64,000 nucleotides of DNA from Yponomeuta sedellus. Lineage: Eukaryota > Arthropoda > Insecta > Lepidoptera > Yponomeutidae. Shown here one piece after another: positions 9,523 through 18,836 of this stretch (within the stretch, counting starts at the first letter, position 1; every line of letters begins with the position of its first letter). The stretch lies in assembly GCA_934045075.1 (NCBI GenBank), contig OW203744.1, positions 3,745,501-3,809,500 on the forward strand, in the 5' to 3' direction. Position numbers and translations under genes: made by a program. A model generated the notes under the pieces. That model did not search any database. It was not told the origin of the DNA and saw only the letters and a list, made by a program, of their open reading frames with translations.

Positions 9523-9805
9523 TTGCACTAACCCGTGCTGAGGGCCATTTTAAAACCTATTTATATTGTAAAGAGGTTCGAAATTTCGCCGATGCCGGCA
9601 CTTGCCCATCAGCTCAGTTGGGAGAGCGCTGGCATGGTTAGCCAAAGGTCCCGGGTTTGAATCCCGGCTGGAGACAAAAAAAAACCCAGGTATTGGATGT
9701 TTACACGTTTGTGAAGTCGTTCTTTCTGATTCCTACGACACAAGGTATCCTGGTGTGGGGTCAGAAGCAATGTATGTGTTAGTATGTAAATGTTATGTTA
9801 TGTAA
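9523..9805 (+). repeat. Chimera of TLF head and SINE-A tail
   Basis: 9523-9660 is TLF ('actaacccgtgctgaggg', then GCCCATCAGCTCAGTTGG). From the B box onward (CCCGGGTTTGAATCCCGG) the sequence becomes SINE-A: 'gacaaaaaaaaacccaggt', 'tattggatgtttacac', ending ATGTTATGTTATG. The switch lies in the shared B-box region. Confidence 0.8.
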
Positions 9806-10062
9806 AATACTGTTTTATTCCTTGTTAGAATACATAAAAAACTGTAAGTTTAATCACAATATATAACTGTAATCACAATAAGTTTCATGCCTGTATGTAT
9901 TATCATTTTCACGGTAGAGCAAAAACAAAAAACATGTTTGTTGTTTGGAAACTACCCTTATTTTTAAAATTTTGCTATATATTAGTAAATCCACCCTATT
10001 AACACTTATTCTGTACAAATCAACCTATTTAATAAAACAAGTACACCCATGGAACTTTTTTT

Positions 10063-10268
10063 TATATAAAAAACCTATTTAGAGGTTAAAAATTCCACCC
10101 ATGCCGGGAATTTAACCCGCGACCTCTGGCTATCCGTGCCAGCGCTCTTCCAATTGAGCTAATGGGCGCTCACCGGCATCAGTGAAATTTCGAACCTCTT
10201 TACACTATTCTCTGTATTACGTACAGGCAGCGACATCTGGCTTAAGTAAATTGCATCACTTACAGCCA
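10063..10268 (-). repeat. TLF copy, minus strand
   Basis: Complement carries GCCCATTAGCTCAATTGG and the B-box side (GGGTTAAATTCCCGGC, mutated). The 5' side reaches 'gtaagtgatgcaatttac'. Confidence 0.8.
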
Positions 10269-10498
10269 TTTTTTTTACTTTTACTCGACTTTTTTTATAG
10301 TGACGCGTGAACAATTTTCAACTCCAACTACACTATTTTAAAAATGAAAGCCGTTAGCCACCAAGAATATTTTTTGTTGATACAACACTTTCTTTTAAAA
10401 AAAATGAGCATTATAAATCTCAATAACAGTGCCATCTATGTAAAGAGCCTGTTTATGATCAACAACCTAGGATTGTTGAATAATAGTACCTTACACAA
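10269..10498. other. AT-rich stretch with one satellite-like segment
   Basis: 10436-10483 ('gatcaacaacctaggattg') matches part of the 128-bp satellite monomer at 11573-12180, although 1.1 kb away. Nothing else recognised. Confidence 0.5.
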
Positions 10499-10738
10499 CT
10501 AGGGTGGTAATACAAAGAAAGGCCGAGATCGCAGAAGTTTGCGGCCCGAGCTGCAAGCGAGGGACGTAAATATGCGATCGAGAGCTTTCTTTATTACCTC
10601 CCGTGTTGTGTACATCTTTTTATGTCTACATTCGGCCAGAAAGCGGCTTTTTCCGTACGCGCAGCGTGCGGAAATGCGGAAAAAGCCACTTTATTGCCAG
10701 GTGTGGCATAAACTATTTTTATTTTTAATGCTCTAACC
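10499..10738 (+). repeat. Dispersed repeat P, copy 1
   Basis: About 240 bp, closely matched in reverse complement by 39797-40027. It contains 'gaaaggccgagatcgcagaa', 'gcgatcgagagctttcttt' and a short hairpin TTTCCGTACGCGCAGCGTGCGG. A 65-codon frame crosses it, but no domain is recognised. Confidence 0.7.
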
Positions 10739-11572
10739 TGTGCTAAGGACAAATTTAAAAACCTATTTAGAGGCTAAAAATTTCACGGATAGCCAGAGGT
10801 TGCGGGTTCGAATCCCGGCATGGGTGAAATTTTTAGCCTCTAAATAGGACTTGGCCCCCGTGGTGGAGTATGGCCTAACCTTCCTGCGATGCAGGAAGAG
10901 ACCCGTGCCCCAGCAGTGGGGACATACAAGGGTTGATAACGAACGATAGGTTTTTAAATTTGTCCTTAGCACGGGTTAGTGCATTAAAAATAAAAATAGT
11001 ATAATCATGTGGGTACAGTGATATCGTTCCGATGTTAAACCTAACTGCAAAGTAGGTAGTCGGGGCTGTAAGTGATGCAATTTGCTTAAGTCAGATGTCG
11101 CTGCCTGTACGTAATACAGAGAATAGTGTAAAGAGGTTCGAAATTTCACTGATGCCGGTGAGTCGCCCATTGGCTCAATTGGTAGAGCGCTGGCACGGAT
11201 AGCCAGAGGTTGCGGGTTCGAATCCCGGCATGGGTGAAATTTTTAGCCTCTAAATAGGTTTTTAAATTTGTCCTTAGCACGGGTTAGTGTATTAAAAATA
11301 AAAATAGTATAATCATGTGGGTACAGTGATATCGTTCCGATGTAAAACCTAACTGCAAAGTAGGTAGTCGGGGCTGTAAGTGATGCAATTTGCTTAAGCC
11401 AGATGTCGCTGTCTGTACGTAATACAGAGAATAGTGTATAGAGGTTCGAAATTTCACTGATGCCGGGGAGTCGCCCATTGGCTCAATTGGTAGAGCGCTG
11501 GCACGGATAGCCAGAGGTTGCGGGTTCGAATCCCGGCATGGGTGAAATTTTTAGCCTCTAAATAGGTTTTTA
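10733..11572 (+). repeat. Tandem TLF array, 308-bp period
   Basis: Begins with an antisense tail (GTGCTAAGGACAAATTT), then sense tRNA-like cores. Complete cores lie at about 11167-11239 and 11470-11542, with a partial core near 10783-10827. The start of the 'acgggttagtg' block recurs at 10971 and 11279. The junction reads AATAGTATA then ATCATGTGGGTACAG, joining the end seen in isolated copies to the next unit. Confidence 0.85.
10849..10948 (+). repeat. 5S-SINE 3' fragment inserted in TLF
   Basis: Only the last 98 bp or so of the 5S-SINE. It interrupts TLF between 'ctctaaatagg' and 'tttttaaatttg'. ATAGG occurs on both sides, a possible short target duplication. Confidence 0.75.
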
Positions 11573-12180
11573 AAATTGTTGAATAAATTTTCGCCTCATT
11601 TATTTGAATCAATTTTCGCTAAAAACGCCTGTTTATGGCAAAACTGCTTTAAGGTTTTAATTTCTTAAATGTAAAGAGCCTGTTTAGGATCAACAACCTA
11701 GGATTGTTGAATCAATTTTCGCATCATCTATTTGAATCAATTTCCGCTAAAAACGCCTGTTTATGGCAAAACTGCTTTAAGGTTTTAATTTCTTCAATGT
11801 AAAAAGATTGTTTAGGATCAACAACCTAGGATTGTTGAATCAATTTTCGCATCATCTATTTGAATAAATTTTCGCTAAAAACGCCTGTTTATGGCAAAAC
11901 TGCTTTAAGGTTTTAATTTCTTGAATGTAAAGAGCCTGTTTAGGATCAACAACCTAGGATTGTTGAATCAATTTTCGCATCATCTATTTGAATAAATTTT
12001 CGCTAAAAACGCCTGTTTATGGCAAAACTGCTTTAAGGTTTTAATTTCTTGAATGTAAAGAGCCTGTTTAGGATCAACAACCTAGGATTGTTGAATCCAT
12101 TTTTGCATCATCTATTTGAATCAATTTTCGCTGAAAAACGCCTGTTTATGGCAAAACTGCTTTAAGGTTTTAAATTTTTG
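11573..12180 (+). repeat. 128-bp satellite, about 4.7 monomers
   Basis: 'ctgctttaaggttttaat' recurs at a spacing of 128, 128, 128 and 129 bp. Each unit holds a near-palindrome CAACAACCTAGGATTGTTG. Monomers differ by few substitutions, so the array is young or homogenised. Confidence 0.9.
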
Positions 12181-12599
12181 AACCGAGGTTTTTTTCAGTA
12201 GGTTTTAAAGATGGCTACGACATTTATTAAGATTTATGCTATTCACTTTTTCCAAAGTTACTTTAGCACGGGCGTAGCGCCATTATGGGAAGCAATAATA
12301 GGAAATAATAATAATTTCCTATTATAATGAAGACTCCAGGGAAAAAGACGAACTTGTCACTTTTAAAATAATCTGGTTTTGTAGGGAATTTCCGTTACTC
12401 TAAGATAGTAAACTGAACTGGGTAAAAAACAAATTAGTCTCTGAGTTATTGACGCTTGAAAAATCGCATACAGGGAAAAAGTGGCATAAGTCAAACTTTC
12501 AAAATGCAATATCTCCAAATGTTTGTTGCTTGACTAGTTTGTCTTTTTCCCTGGGGTCTTTCTGGTCTGGAACGCGACCCATATGGGTCGCGTTTGGCA
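12181..12599. other. Unique AT-rich stretch with a perfect palindrome
   Basis: 12572-12593 is a 22-bp perfect palindrome (ACGCGACCCATATGGGTCGC plus GT). Just after the satellite, 'ttttttcag' precedes ATGGCTACG at 12211, which opens a 38-codon frame (MATTFIKIYAIHFFQ start). No family is recognised and the frame may be chance. Confidence 0.4.
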
Positions 12600-12870
12600 C
12601 CCATCTGGGAGCTAATTCTGACTTAATTCCTAAATAAGTCGTATACGATTCTAAGGCTAATGACTCTGAATTCTACGTAAACACTAGAGCGACAGCCTAA
12701 ATCTGTATTCTGAACGCCATGCTGGATTGAATTCGAATGAGAAAATAAACGTCTAATGACTCTGTCGAGTTATCGTATCTTATTTTTATGCGACAAATGT
12801 CGCATGTGTATGCCTTCGAATATTTTGCGTCTACGCTTTGAATTCGCATGGGCGAGAATTGACAACATTT
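12600..12870 (+). repeat. Dispersed repeat Q, copy 1
   Basis: Matches 53285-53530 over about 250 bp ('aataagtcgtatacgattct', 'aacgccatgctggattgaat', 'attttgcgtctacgctttga'). Ends resemble short inverted repeats (CCAATTCTC/GAGAATTG), suggesting a MITE. Copy 1 has drifted at its left end. Confidence 0.65.
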
Positions 12871-13001
12871 AAATTTTTTAGCATACGTATTTTACTGTAA
12901 ATAAAACGACCCATATTTTTTATTTTCGGAAATTCGATGATTTTCATTCATAATTTTCTCTATGAATTTCGTCTTATTCTAAAAGGACGTAACCGCCGAA
13001 T

Positions 13002-13185
13002 GACGTCACACATACGGCTTAATAATACTAACACCCTTGCCGCCTTTTTAAAAACCATTGGTACTAAGGGAAGGAAAAGTAATTTCTCCGACATGACATT
13101 CGAATGAAATTGAAAATGACATCTGTCATATCATTTTTAATATAAGGCAACGGTACCTCCTCATTCCACCGTATGTGTGACGTCA
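13002..13185. mobile_element. MITE-8, TIR starting TGACGTCA
   Basis: Left end TGACGTCACACATACGG; the right end is its complement, CCGTATGTGTGACGTCA. No coding capacity. Each end carries a CRE-like TGACGTCA site. Confidence 0.75.
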
Positions 13186-13427
13186 TCACACAATTTTTGG
13201 TTTTTATTTATTTTCTCTAACATTAAGCAATAATAAAAATTCTAAATATTTTTTTCGTAGTCAAGATAGAAAATTTAAGAAACGGTATTTTTAGTTTTGC
13301 ACGTTGCTGGCGCGTGTGCACTGCTTCTCAAGAATGTCACAAAACAAAAGAAAGACATTTATTGGAACAAATTCACACTAAGTCATTCCACACTTTGTTA
13401 AAAACAAGGAAATGAAAACAATGCACT
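13186..13427. other. No gene recognised
   Basis: AT-rich sequence with no repeat match recognised. Confidence 0.4.
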
Positions 13428-13556
13428 GCATCAAGTTGTCTGGAAGAGATCTCTCTGAGCGATAAAACCGCCAATTGTATAACATTATTTAGGCATAAGA
13501 ATGGTTGCATTTCTTTTTTCTGGCTGTGCAATAAAGTGTTCTCTATCTATCTACAT
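13428..13556 (+). repeat. LINE tail, complete 3' module
   Basis: 'gttgtctggaagagatctct', 'gataaaaccgccaattgt' and 'gtgcaataaagtgttctc', ending TATCTATCTAC. Confidence 0.75.
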
Positions 13557-14144
13557 AAATACAAGATAGGGCGAAGTCAGTTCGATCACCTGTGGTGTGT
13601 AATTTTGCCACAAAGGGCATCTGACTGTGTACGTCAGGACCATGTTGCATAAATATCAATATAAAATAGAAACTGGTTGCGACTACTTTCCGCTGGTATA
13701 AATTGGTTGCGCTGTCTTTGCCCAGTTACGGCGAGTTTACTTTGAACCTGTGTGCTGAGGATGTGACCCTTCACGTCACTTTTCAGTCAGTGCCCGTGGT
13801 GAACATTACGAGCTTACATAAATGCGCTTACAAGCGCGTGCAAAAGTCGTCGTGTTGTGGGCGCCTCTAAACAAATTTTGACTGAAGGACAAAAGTAGCA
13901 TCTTAGCAGAGCCCTGTATAATAAAGTAGGGCTATAAATTAGCCACTTCCAGGCCAAATTGAAGGCACTCGAGGGCAAGCACTTTGAGAGTTTGTTGGTC
14001 GAGTTTTCTGCCGTTTAATTTTAGTGGTTGGCAAGCGGTTCGATAAATCTTTTGTTTTTTGACAACTTCCATGGAGTTTGCCCTAAAAAATAAAGGTCTT
14101 ACAGATAGATAGAGATTCATTTTTATATCATAGATAACACTTTA
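13557..14144. other. Unique region, no gene recognised
   Basis: GC-moderate sequence around 13560-13860 with no continuous long frame. The minus frame at 13932-14120 (62 codons) has no domain. A short inverted repeat at 14115-14160 (AGATTCATTTTTATATCATAG side) overlaps the Helitron start. Confidence 0.4.
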
Positions 14145-14324
14145 TCTATAATATAAAAATGAATCGCTGAATGTGTTGGTAAGCGCAAATCTCGAGAGCA
14201 GCTGAACCGATTTCGCTAATTCTTTTTTTAGAATATTCCTTGAAGTACGAGGATGGTTCATACGGAGAGTCAATAAAAAAATTTAAAGAATCGACTGTTA
14301 GGCGGTACAAAGTTCGCTGGGTCA
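14145..14324 (+). mobile_element. Small Helitron, first of a dimer
   Basis: 5' end TCTATAATATAAAAATGAAT and body 'gagcagctgaaccgatttcg'. The end GTTCGCTGGGTCA runs straight into the next copy without its own CTAG terminus. Non-autonomous, no coding capacity. Confidence 0.8.
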
Positions 14325-14490
14325 TCTATAATATTAAAATAAATCGCTGAATGTGTTGGTAAGCACAAATCTCGAGAGCAGCTGAACCGATTTCCCTAAT
14401 TCTTTTTATAGAATATTCTTGGTGGTTTTTACGGAGAGAAAAATCGAAAATCGACTGTTAGGCGGCACGAAGTTCGCTAGGTCAGCTAGT
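14325..14490 (+). mobile_element. Small Helitron, second of a dimer
   Basis: Starts TCTATAATATTAAAATAAAT and ends GGTCAGCTAG followed by T, as expected for Helitrons inserting between A and T. Confidence 0.82.
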
Positions 14491-14496
14491 TGTACA

Positions 14497-14720
14497 TAAA
14501 AAAGGAAATTACACAAATATTTCTTAACCTAAGAGTACAGACGGCGGCCTTATCACTAACAGTATTTTCTACAACACGGAACGGAGCGGTGGTAGCGGAG
14601 CAGTAGAACGCCGGCTTCTCAATCAGGAGGTCCTGGGTTCGAATTCCGGCATGTGCCAAAGATTCTAAAGCTAAGTACATTTGATTTTGTGAAGTTATAT
14701 TACTCATACTGTGCCAAACT
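14497..14720. repeat. LINE tail (minus) then SINE-B head (plus)
   Basis: 14497-14570 is the complement of the LINE tail ('taagagtacagacggcggcc'). 14587-14720 is a SINE-B head (GGTGGTAGCGGAGCAGTAG, B box GGGTTCGAATTCC) joined to a shortened body. Confidence 0.7.
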
Positions 14721-14807
14721 GACGTCAACTAAAACTAGGGACTTTGAGGTAGTAAATGAAAAGGCCGGTAGAAATATAGTTGAGTGTTTATTTTGTCAAA
14801 GATGTAT

Positions 14808-14810
14808 AAG

Positions 14811-14838
<28 letters not shown>
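14808..14838. repeat. (TA)n microsatellite
   Basis: About 15 TA units. Confidence 0.9.
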
Positions 14839-14841
<3 letters not shown>

Positions 14842-15312
14842 AGTTAGTACTATGTTTAGCCCGCTAATAAGAGGGGGCGTGGCAGCAAGATGATTTAATT
14901 TTTTTTACTTACAAAGTACGTAACTTAAAAGTATCAAATCAGTTTTTTAGTATAATAACAGAGTAAGTTTACAGCTATAACTAGTTTTCATTACGATAGT
15001 AATTATTCTTAACAATATATCTGTTAAGAAACTAACAATAATGTATTTAGTCTAAATTGTGCCTATTGTGCTCTCCGCCCGGCACAAATACCAAACGCTA
15101 ACTGCGAAGGATAACATCGCGAGGAAACCCTAGCGTGTGAAGTGTTCACATACCTCTCAGTTCTAAGTTACAAAAACATAACTCCTTAAAACACCGTGTG
15201 TGGTTAAACAAGTCTGTAGTAAATAAAAAGACGTAATCACATATAAAATCTGCTTATCAGGAGTGTTTTAGAGGAATTTTGTTTTTATAAATAAATCTGC
15301 GGCCTTAGATCT
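14839..15312. other. AT-rich, SINE-B body remnant
   Basis: 15090-15150 resembles the SINE-B body ('ctaactgcgaaggataacat'). The rest is unassigned. Confidence 0.45.
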
Positions 15313-15518
15313 AATAACATAACATTTACATACAGGCACATACATTGATTCTGGCCCCATACTAGGATACCCTGTGTCGTGGGAACCAGAAACAACGACA
15401 TCACAAACATGTAAACATCCAAGACCTGGGCTTTTTTTTTCTTTGTCCCCAGTCGGGATTCGAACCCGGGACCTCTTGCATGGTAGTCAGACGCGCTACC
15501 GCTACGCCACAGAGGTCG
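15313..15518 (-). repeat. SINE-A, full length
   Basis: On the minus strand: head 'ctgtggcgtagcggtagcgc', B box CCCGGGTTCGAATCCCG, then 'gcccaggtcttggatgtt' and tail ending in ATGTTATG. The A and B boxes of RNA polymerase III are intact. Best copy in the window. Confidence 0.88.
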
Positions 15519-15595
15519 TCATGCGATATATATATCTATATGTCATCAAATGTTTATGACTATGACCGAAAAAGCTCCATCCACTTAAAACTTAC

Positions 15596-15725
15596 CTGCC
15601 ACTAAAACTTTATCCTCATGACCCGGTTGTACCGAAAGTCCGGGCGTAGTTCTACTGGGGACTGGGATCCAGGCGAGCTCTTGACATTGCCTTGTCGTCC
15701 TAATTGAGAAATCTTCACCGGTAGC
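15596..15725 (-). CDS. Candidate internal exon of an unknown host gene
   Basis: 130 bp bounded by a strong acceptor (TTTTTTCTAACAG before 15725, with CTAAC branch-like sequence) and a consensus donor (GGCAG then GTAAGT after 15596). Only one of three frames is fully open: it starts in phase 0 at ATGEDFSIRTTRQCQELAWI, continues as PVPSRTTPGLSVQPGHEDKV and LVA, and ends in phase 1. Base composition is higher in GC than the flanks, and the segment matches no repeat in the window. I do not recognise the protein family. It could be one exon of a long minus-strand gene whose other candidate exons are at 43070-43156 and 54721-54738, but the phases show that more exons would be needed between them. 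Confidence 0.62.
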
Positions 15726-15740
15726 CTGTTAGAAAAAACA

Positions 15741-16267
15741 CAACGTTGGCCTAAATAGCCAATTTATTGGTAAACTGTAGACAACTGTTTACAGTAATAT
15801 ATTTTAGTGTATAATTTTTAGTTTTAAGAAATAACTACTGTCCCAAACTAGAATACCCTATGCGATAGGTATTTTCAAGATAAATAACTTTCATTGCGTT
15901 TGTTAAATAGCAGTAGGCGTGACGATAGTATCAAATAGTTAAAGATTTAAGGACTTAAAACACTGCTTTAGTTTTATGAAAAAAAAGATTATAATGCTGC
16001 TTTTAGCCAATTTGAGTGAAACAGCAATCACACTGCGTGACGTTACGATTGGGTAACATTGGTAAATTTCACCCGTGTTTTGTTTGACGTCTGGTGTTTT
16101 TTAGCTATGCGAGACGTCAGAGACGCCATGACACTGCGAGCTCTTTTCCAACAGATTTAAAACAATTTTAGTAAAATGGCTTTAACCTATTATACTTTAG
16201 TTTATTACTGAAATATGTTTTTTTTTTGTCAGTAATAAATGTGTCCCCTTTTTTTTTGTAAGTAATA
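15741..16267. other. No gene recognised (possible intron)
   Basis: AT-rich, no recognised repeats except T/A runs. Confidence 0.4.
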
Positions 16268-16527
16268 CATGTGTTTGCTGTGTGGTGTCGGCCTAGAGAA
16301 TAGCACCAACCCAATTCTTCCCGCGGGTGTCGTAAAAGGCGACTAAGGGACACAAACCGGGGGGTGGGCAGCAGCGCCCCCTGCAGTACAACCACCGAAC
16401 TGCGATCCCCAACCCGCATGCCCAGCGTGGGGATTATGGGCATTACCCCCTATGATAGCACAACGTAGCGCTCTTTAGGGGAGGGCTATGTCCAGCAGTG
16501 GACTAGTATAGCCTGACGACGACGAAA
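16268..16527 (+). mobile_element. RTE-type LINE 3' region
   Basis: 'ggtgtcggcctagagaatag' through 'ggcagcagcgccccctgcag' and 'gctatgtccagcagtggact' to 'tatagcctgacgacgacg'. Closely matches 23908-24152. A minus frame crosses it but is not coding. Confidence 0.72.
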
Positions 16528-16714
16528 TGTGTCCCCACATGGAAGAGAATTAAAAAATCTTTCGTCATGCCTATTTAAAATTGGGTCTATGAGTCAATTC
16601 GTAGCGGAGAAAAAGGCAGCGAAACTAAAAATCCACTTTGACCATCTTTTCTGAAATCATACTTAATGCATAAGTTGATACGACTGCCTCTTTCGAGCAT
16701 GCGTTTACAGTCCT

Positions 16715-17021
16715 GAGTGCTTAGTGCGAGTTTGACAGATCCAATCGAATAACTTTACTACCACGTTAATCGAGCATTGAGTAGTGAGTATAAGTAAGTT
16801 AACCGTTCGAACTAGCAAAACGCTGTCACAGTACAAATCGCACTCGCGTTTTTTCGTGTTTTGGCTGGTAAACATGTTCACTTCTCAACGTAAACCAATA
16901 CAACTCGCACTCAGCAATTTTAATTTCCATACTTGTCGCTAGGTGGAGCTTCCTCGATGCCATAGAAATATGAGTTTACGTTAACGCGATCGAGTAGTTA
17001 AAAAACTCGCACTAAGCACTT
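16715..17021 (-). mobile_element. MITE-1 copy
   Basis: TIRs GAGTGCTTAGTGCGAGTTT and AAACTCGCACTAAGCACT. The interior matches 35417-35716 in reverse. No coding capacity. Confidence 0.88.
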
Positions 17022-17274
17022 AGTGGGCCCAATATGGCTTCACGTCTGAATACGCTTTCAAGTCCGTGCTACCAGATTGGCATCGGGGTGGTATTCAAGC
17101 TTTTATTTGGGACTTACCACAGATTTCAACACTTGTGTGGGGACTGTGTACGTGTTTAACATAATACCTACGTCAGTTGCAAACTACATGATAAAGGTCC
17201 CACGATGAATCGGAAGTCGAACCAAACCAATTATTGTACCGAAAAATCAGTCACTTTGCATTCATCTATAATAT
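17022..17274. other. No gene recognised
   Basis: Unique sequence with no long frame. Confidence 0.4.
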
Positions 17275-17451
17275 GAAAATGAATCGCTGAATGTGTTGGT
17301 AAGCGCAAATCTCGGGAGCAGCTGAACCGATTTCGCTAGTTCTTTTTTTAGAATATTCCTTGAAGTACGAGGATGGTTCTTACGGAGAGAAAAATAAAAA
17401 ATAAATAAAGAATCGACTGTTAGGCGGTACGAAGTTCGCTGGGTCAGCTAG
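17275..17451 (+). mobile_element. Small Helitron, first of a second dimer
   Basis: Starts TCTATAATATGAAAATGAAT and ends GTCAGCTAG, immediately followed by the second copy. Confidence 0.82.
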
Positions 17452-17637
17452 TCTAGAGTATAAAAATGAAAGGCTGAATATGTCGGTAAGCGCAAATCTT
17501 GAGAGCAGCTGAACCGATTTCGCTAATTCTTTTTTTAGAATACTCCTTGAAGTACAACGATGGTTCTTACGGAAAGAAAAAAATAAATAAATAAAGAATC
17601 GACTGTTACGCGGTACGAAGTTCGCTGGGTCAGCTAA
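17452..17637 (+). mobile_element. Small Helitron, second of a second dimer
   Basis: Starts TCTAGAGTATAAAAATGAAA and ends GGGTCAGCTAA, a CTRR-type terminus. Body as in the 14-kb dimer. Confidence 0.82.
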
Positions 17638-17662
17638 TGTTTTTGTTAATGTGAATTTTAGT

Positions 17663-17790
17663 AACAATACCAGTCGCTAACAGTGAAGGAAAACATCGTG
17701 AGGAAAACTGAGTGTCTGGGGTGTTCAAATACCTCAGCGCTTGAAATTGCCAATCCGCGGCGGGCACGCGATTTAATTAAGCCGATACTT
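17663..17790 (+). repeat. SINE-B body fragment
   Basis: 'gctaacagtgaaggaaaac', 'gtgttcaaatacctcagcgc' and 'tgccaatccgcggcggg'; the tRNA head is missing. Confidence 0.7.
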
Positions 17791-17898
17791 TCTTTCTTTT
17801 ATCTTTTCTTCTCTTTCTTTGTTTCTTTCTTTCACTTGTAAAATCTACTATTTCTGTAGTCGGTTTACAAGTATGTCATTAAAACTTTTTTTGTAGGG

Positions 17899-18055
17899 AT
17901 TTATGCTCGTTTATTACATTTTTACAATTTTCCGACGTTTCGGCACTTTTTCAGGTGCCGTGGTCTCGGATGACTGAGGTGACATCCGAGACCACGGCAC
18001 CTGAAAAAGTGCCAAAACGTCGGAAAATTGTAAAAATGTAATAAACGAGCATAAA
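17899..18055. repeat. Long inverted repeat of Penelope-type 3' sequence
   Basis: Two arms of about 70 bp ('atgctcgtttattacatttt', 'ttccgacgtttcggcac', 'ggtgccgtggtctcggatg') meet around GACTGAGGTGAC. The arms differ at one or two positions. The motif set also occurs at 18235, 61345 and 40700. Confidence 0.85.
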
Positions 18056-18111
18056 TCAGTATAAAAACAGTTTTAATTATGTTTAATTTAATATTATAAT
18101 TTATAATTTAA

Positions 18112-18300
18112 TTATGCTCGTGTTAACCTTAAAAAATACTTTACAAGTATGTAGTCCTATACAATTCCTTGTACCGTATTTTCTAAGGTTAACACGAGCA
18201 GTACACATAAGTAAAACACGGATTTATTCTCGTTTATTACATTTTTACAATTTTCCAACGTTTCGGCACTTTTTCAGGTGCCGTGGTCATTTTAATTATT
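18112..18300. repeat. Related repeat with short inverted ends
   Basis: 'tgctcgtgttaaccttaaaa' at the left and 'aaggttaacacgagca' at 18183 form an inverted pair. It is followed by another 'acgtttcggcactttttcag' segment. Confidence 0.65.
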
Positions 18301-18836
18301 TCTTGTACCGTTAGAGAATGCCTGCTGTTTAGTACGATGACGTCAGAAAAACCCTGCGCTGGATAAATCTCTCTCTTTGTGGCCAATTTAACTTCGCTAA
18401 CTGCCCTACTTTGCCTAGCCAGTGAAAATAAAAGTTGCACTCAACGATAGCGAGTTTTGTTTTGCAAATCTGCTCGGTTCGTTTTTTTCTGCAGTTTTTC
18501 GCAGAGGATTTTGGGTCGCAGCCTTAAGGCTGCTGTGAGGTCGAGCATACTGTCTCACTATCTAACATTTTTAGGGATTCTATTATAACATATGTTACAA
18601 TCAATTATTCTTTGCTCAGTTACCCTTCATTTATTTCATTTCGATTCTGGTGTAAAAATATTGTCTGTATTCTTTAACCTGTGTAGACGTCTGACAGTTG
18701 TGGCTGGTTATTCTGTATTGTGCTGTTTTGCTATAACGTGCCAGTAGCCGATTGTTGTGACTTACAATACAACTGTCAAACACTGTGTCGAGCCAATAAG
18801 GTGGCACTCACTTGGCAATTTGTAAATGAAACTGTA
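18301..18836. other. No gene recognised
   Basis: Mixed sequence with no domain-bearing frame. Confidence 0.4.

Noticed and set aside
11573..12180. CRISPR-like array
   Set aside because: Repeats are contiguous 128-bp monomers without unique spacers, in a eukaryotic repeat setting.
15313..15518. Functional tRNA gene on the minus strand
   Set aside because: Only a SINE head; it continues into a SINE body and tail shared by seven other loci.
16168..16443. 91-codon minus frame
   Set aside because: Antisense of an RTE 3' region; a similar chance frame occurs at the 23.9-kb copy.
17899..18055. Hammerhead ribozyme (GAAAC after a stem, as in Penelope elements)
   Set aside because: GCCGAAACGTCGG follows a GGCAC/GTGCC hairpin, but the required CTGATGA core is not in the right place in any of the copies checked.
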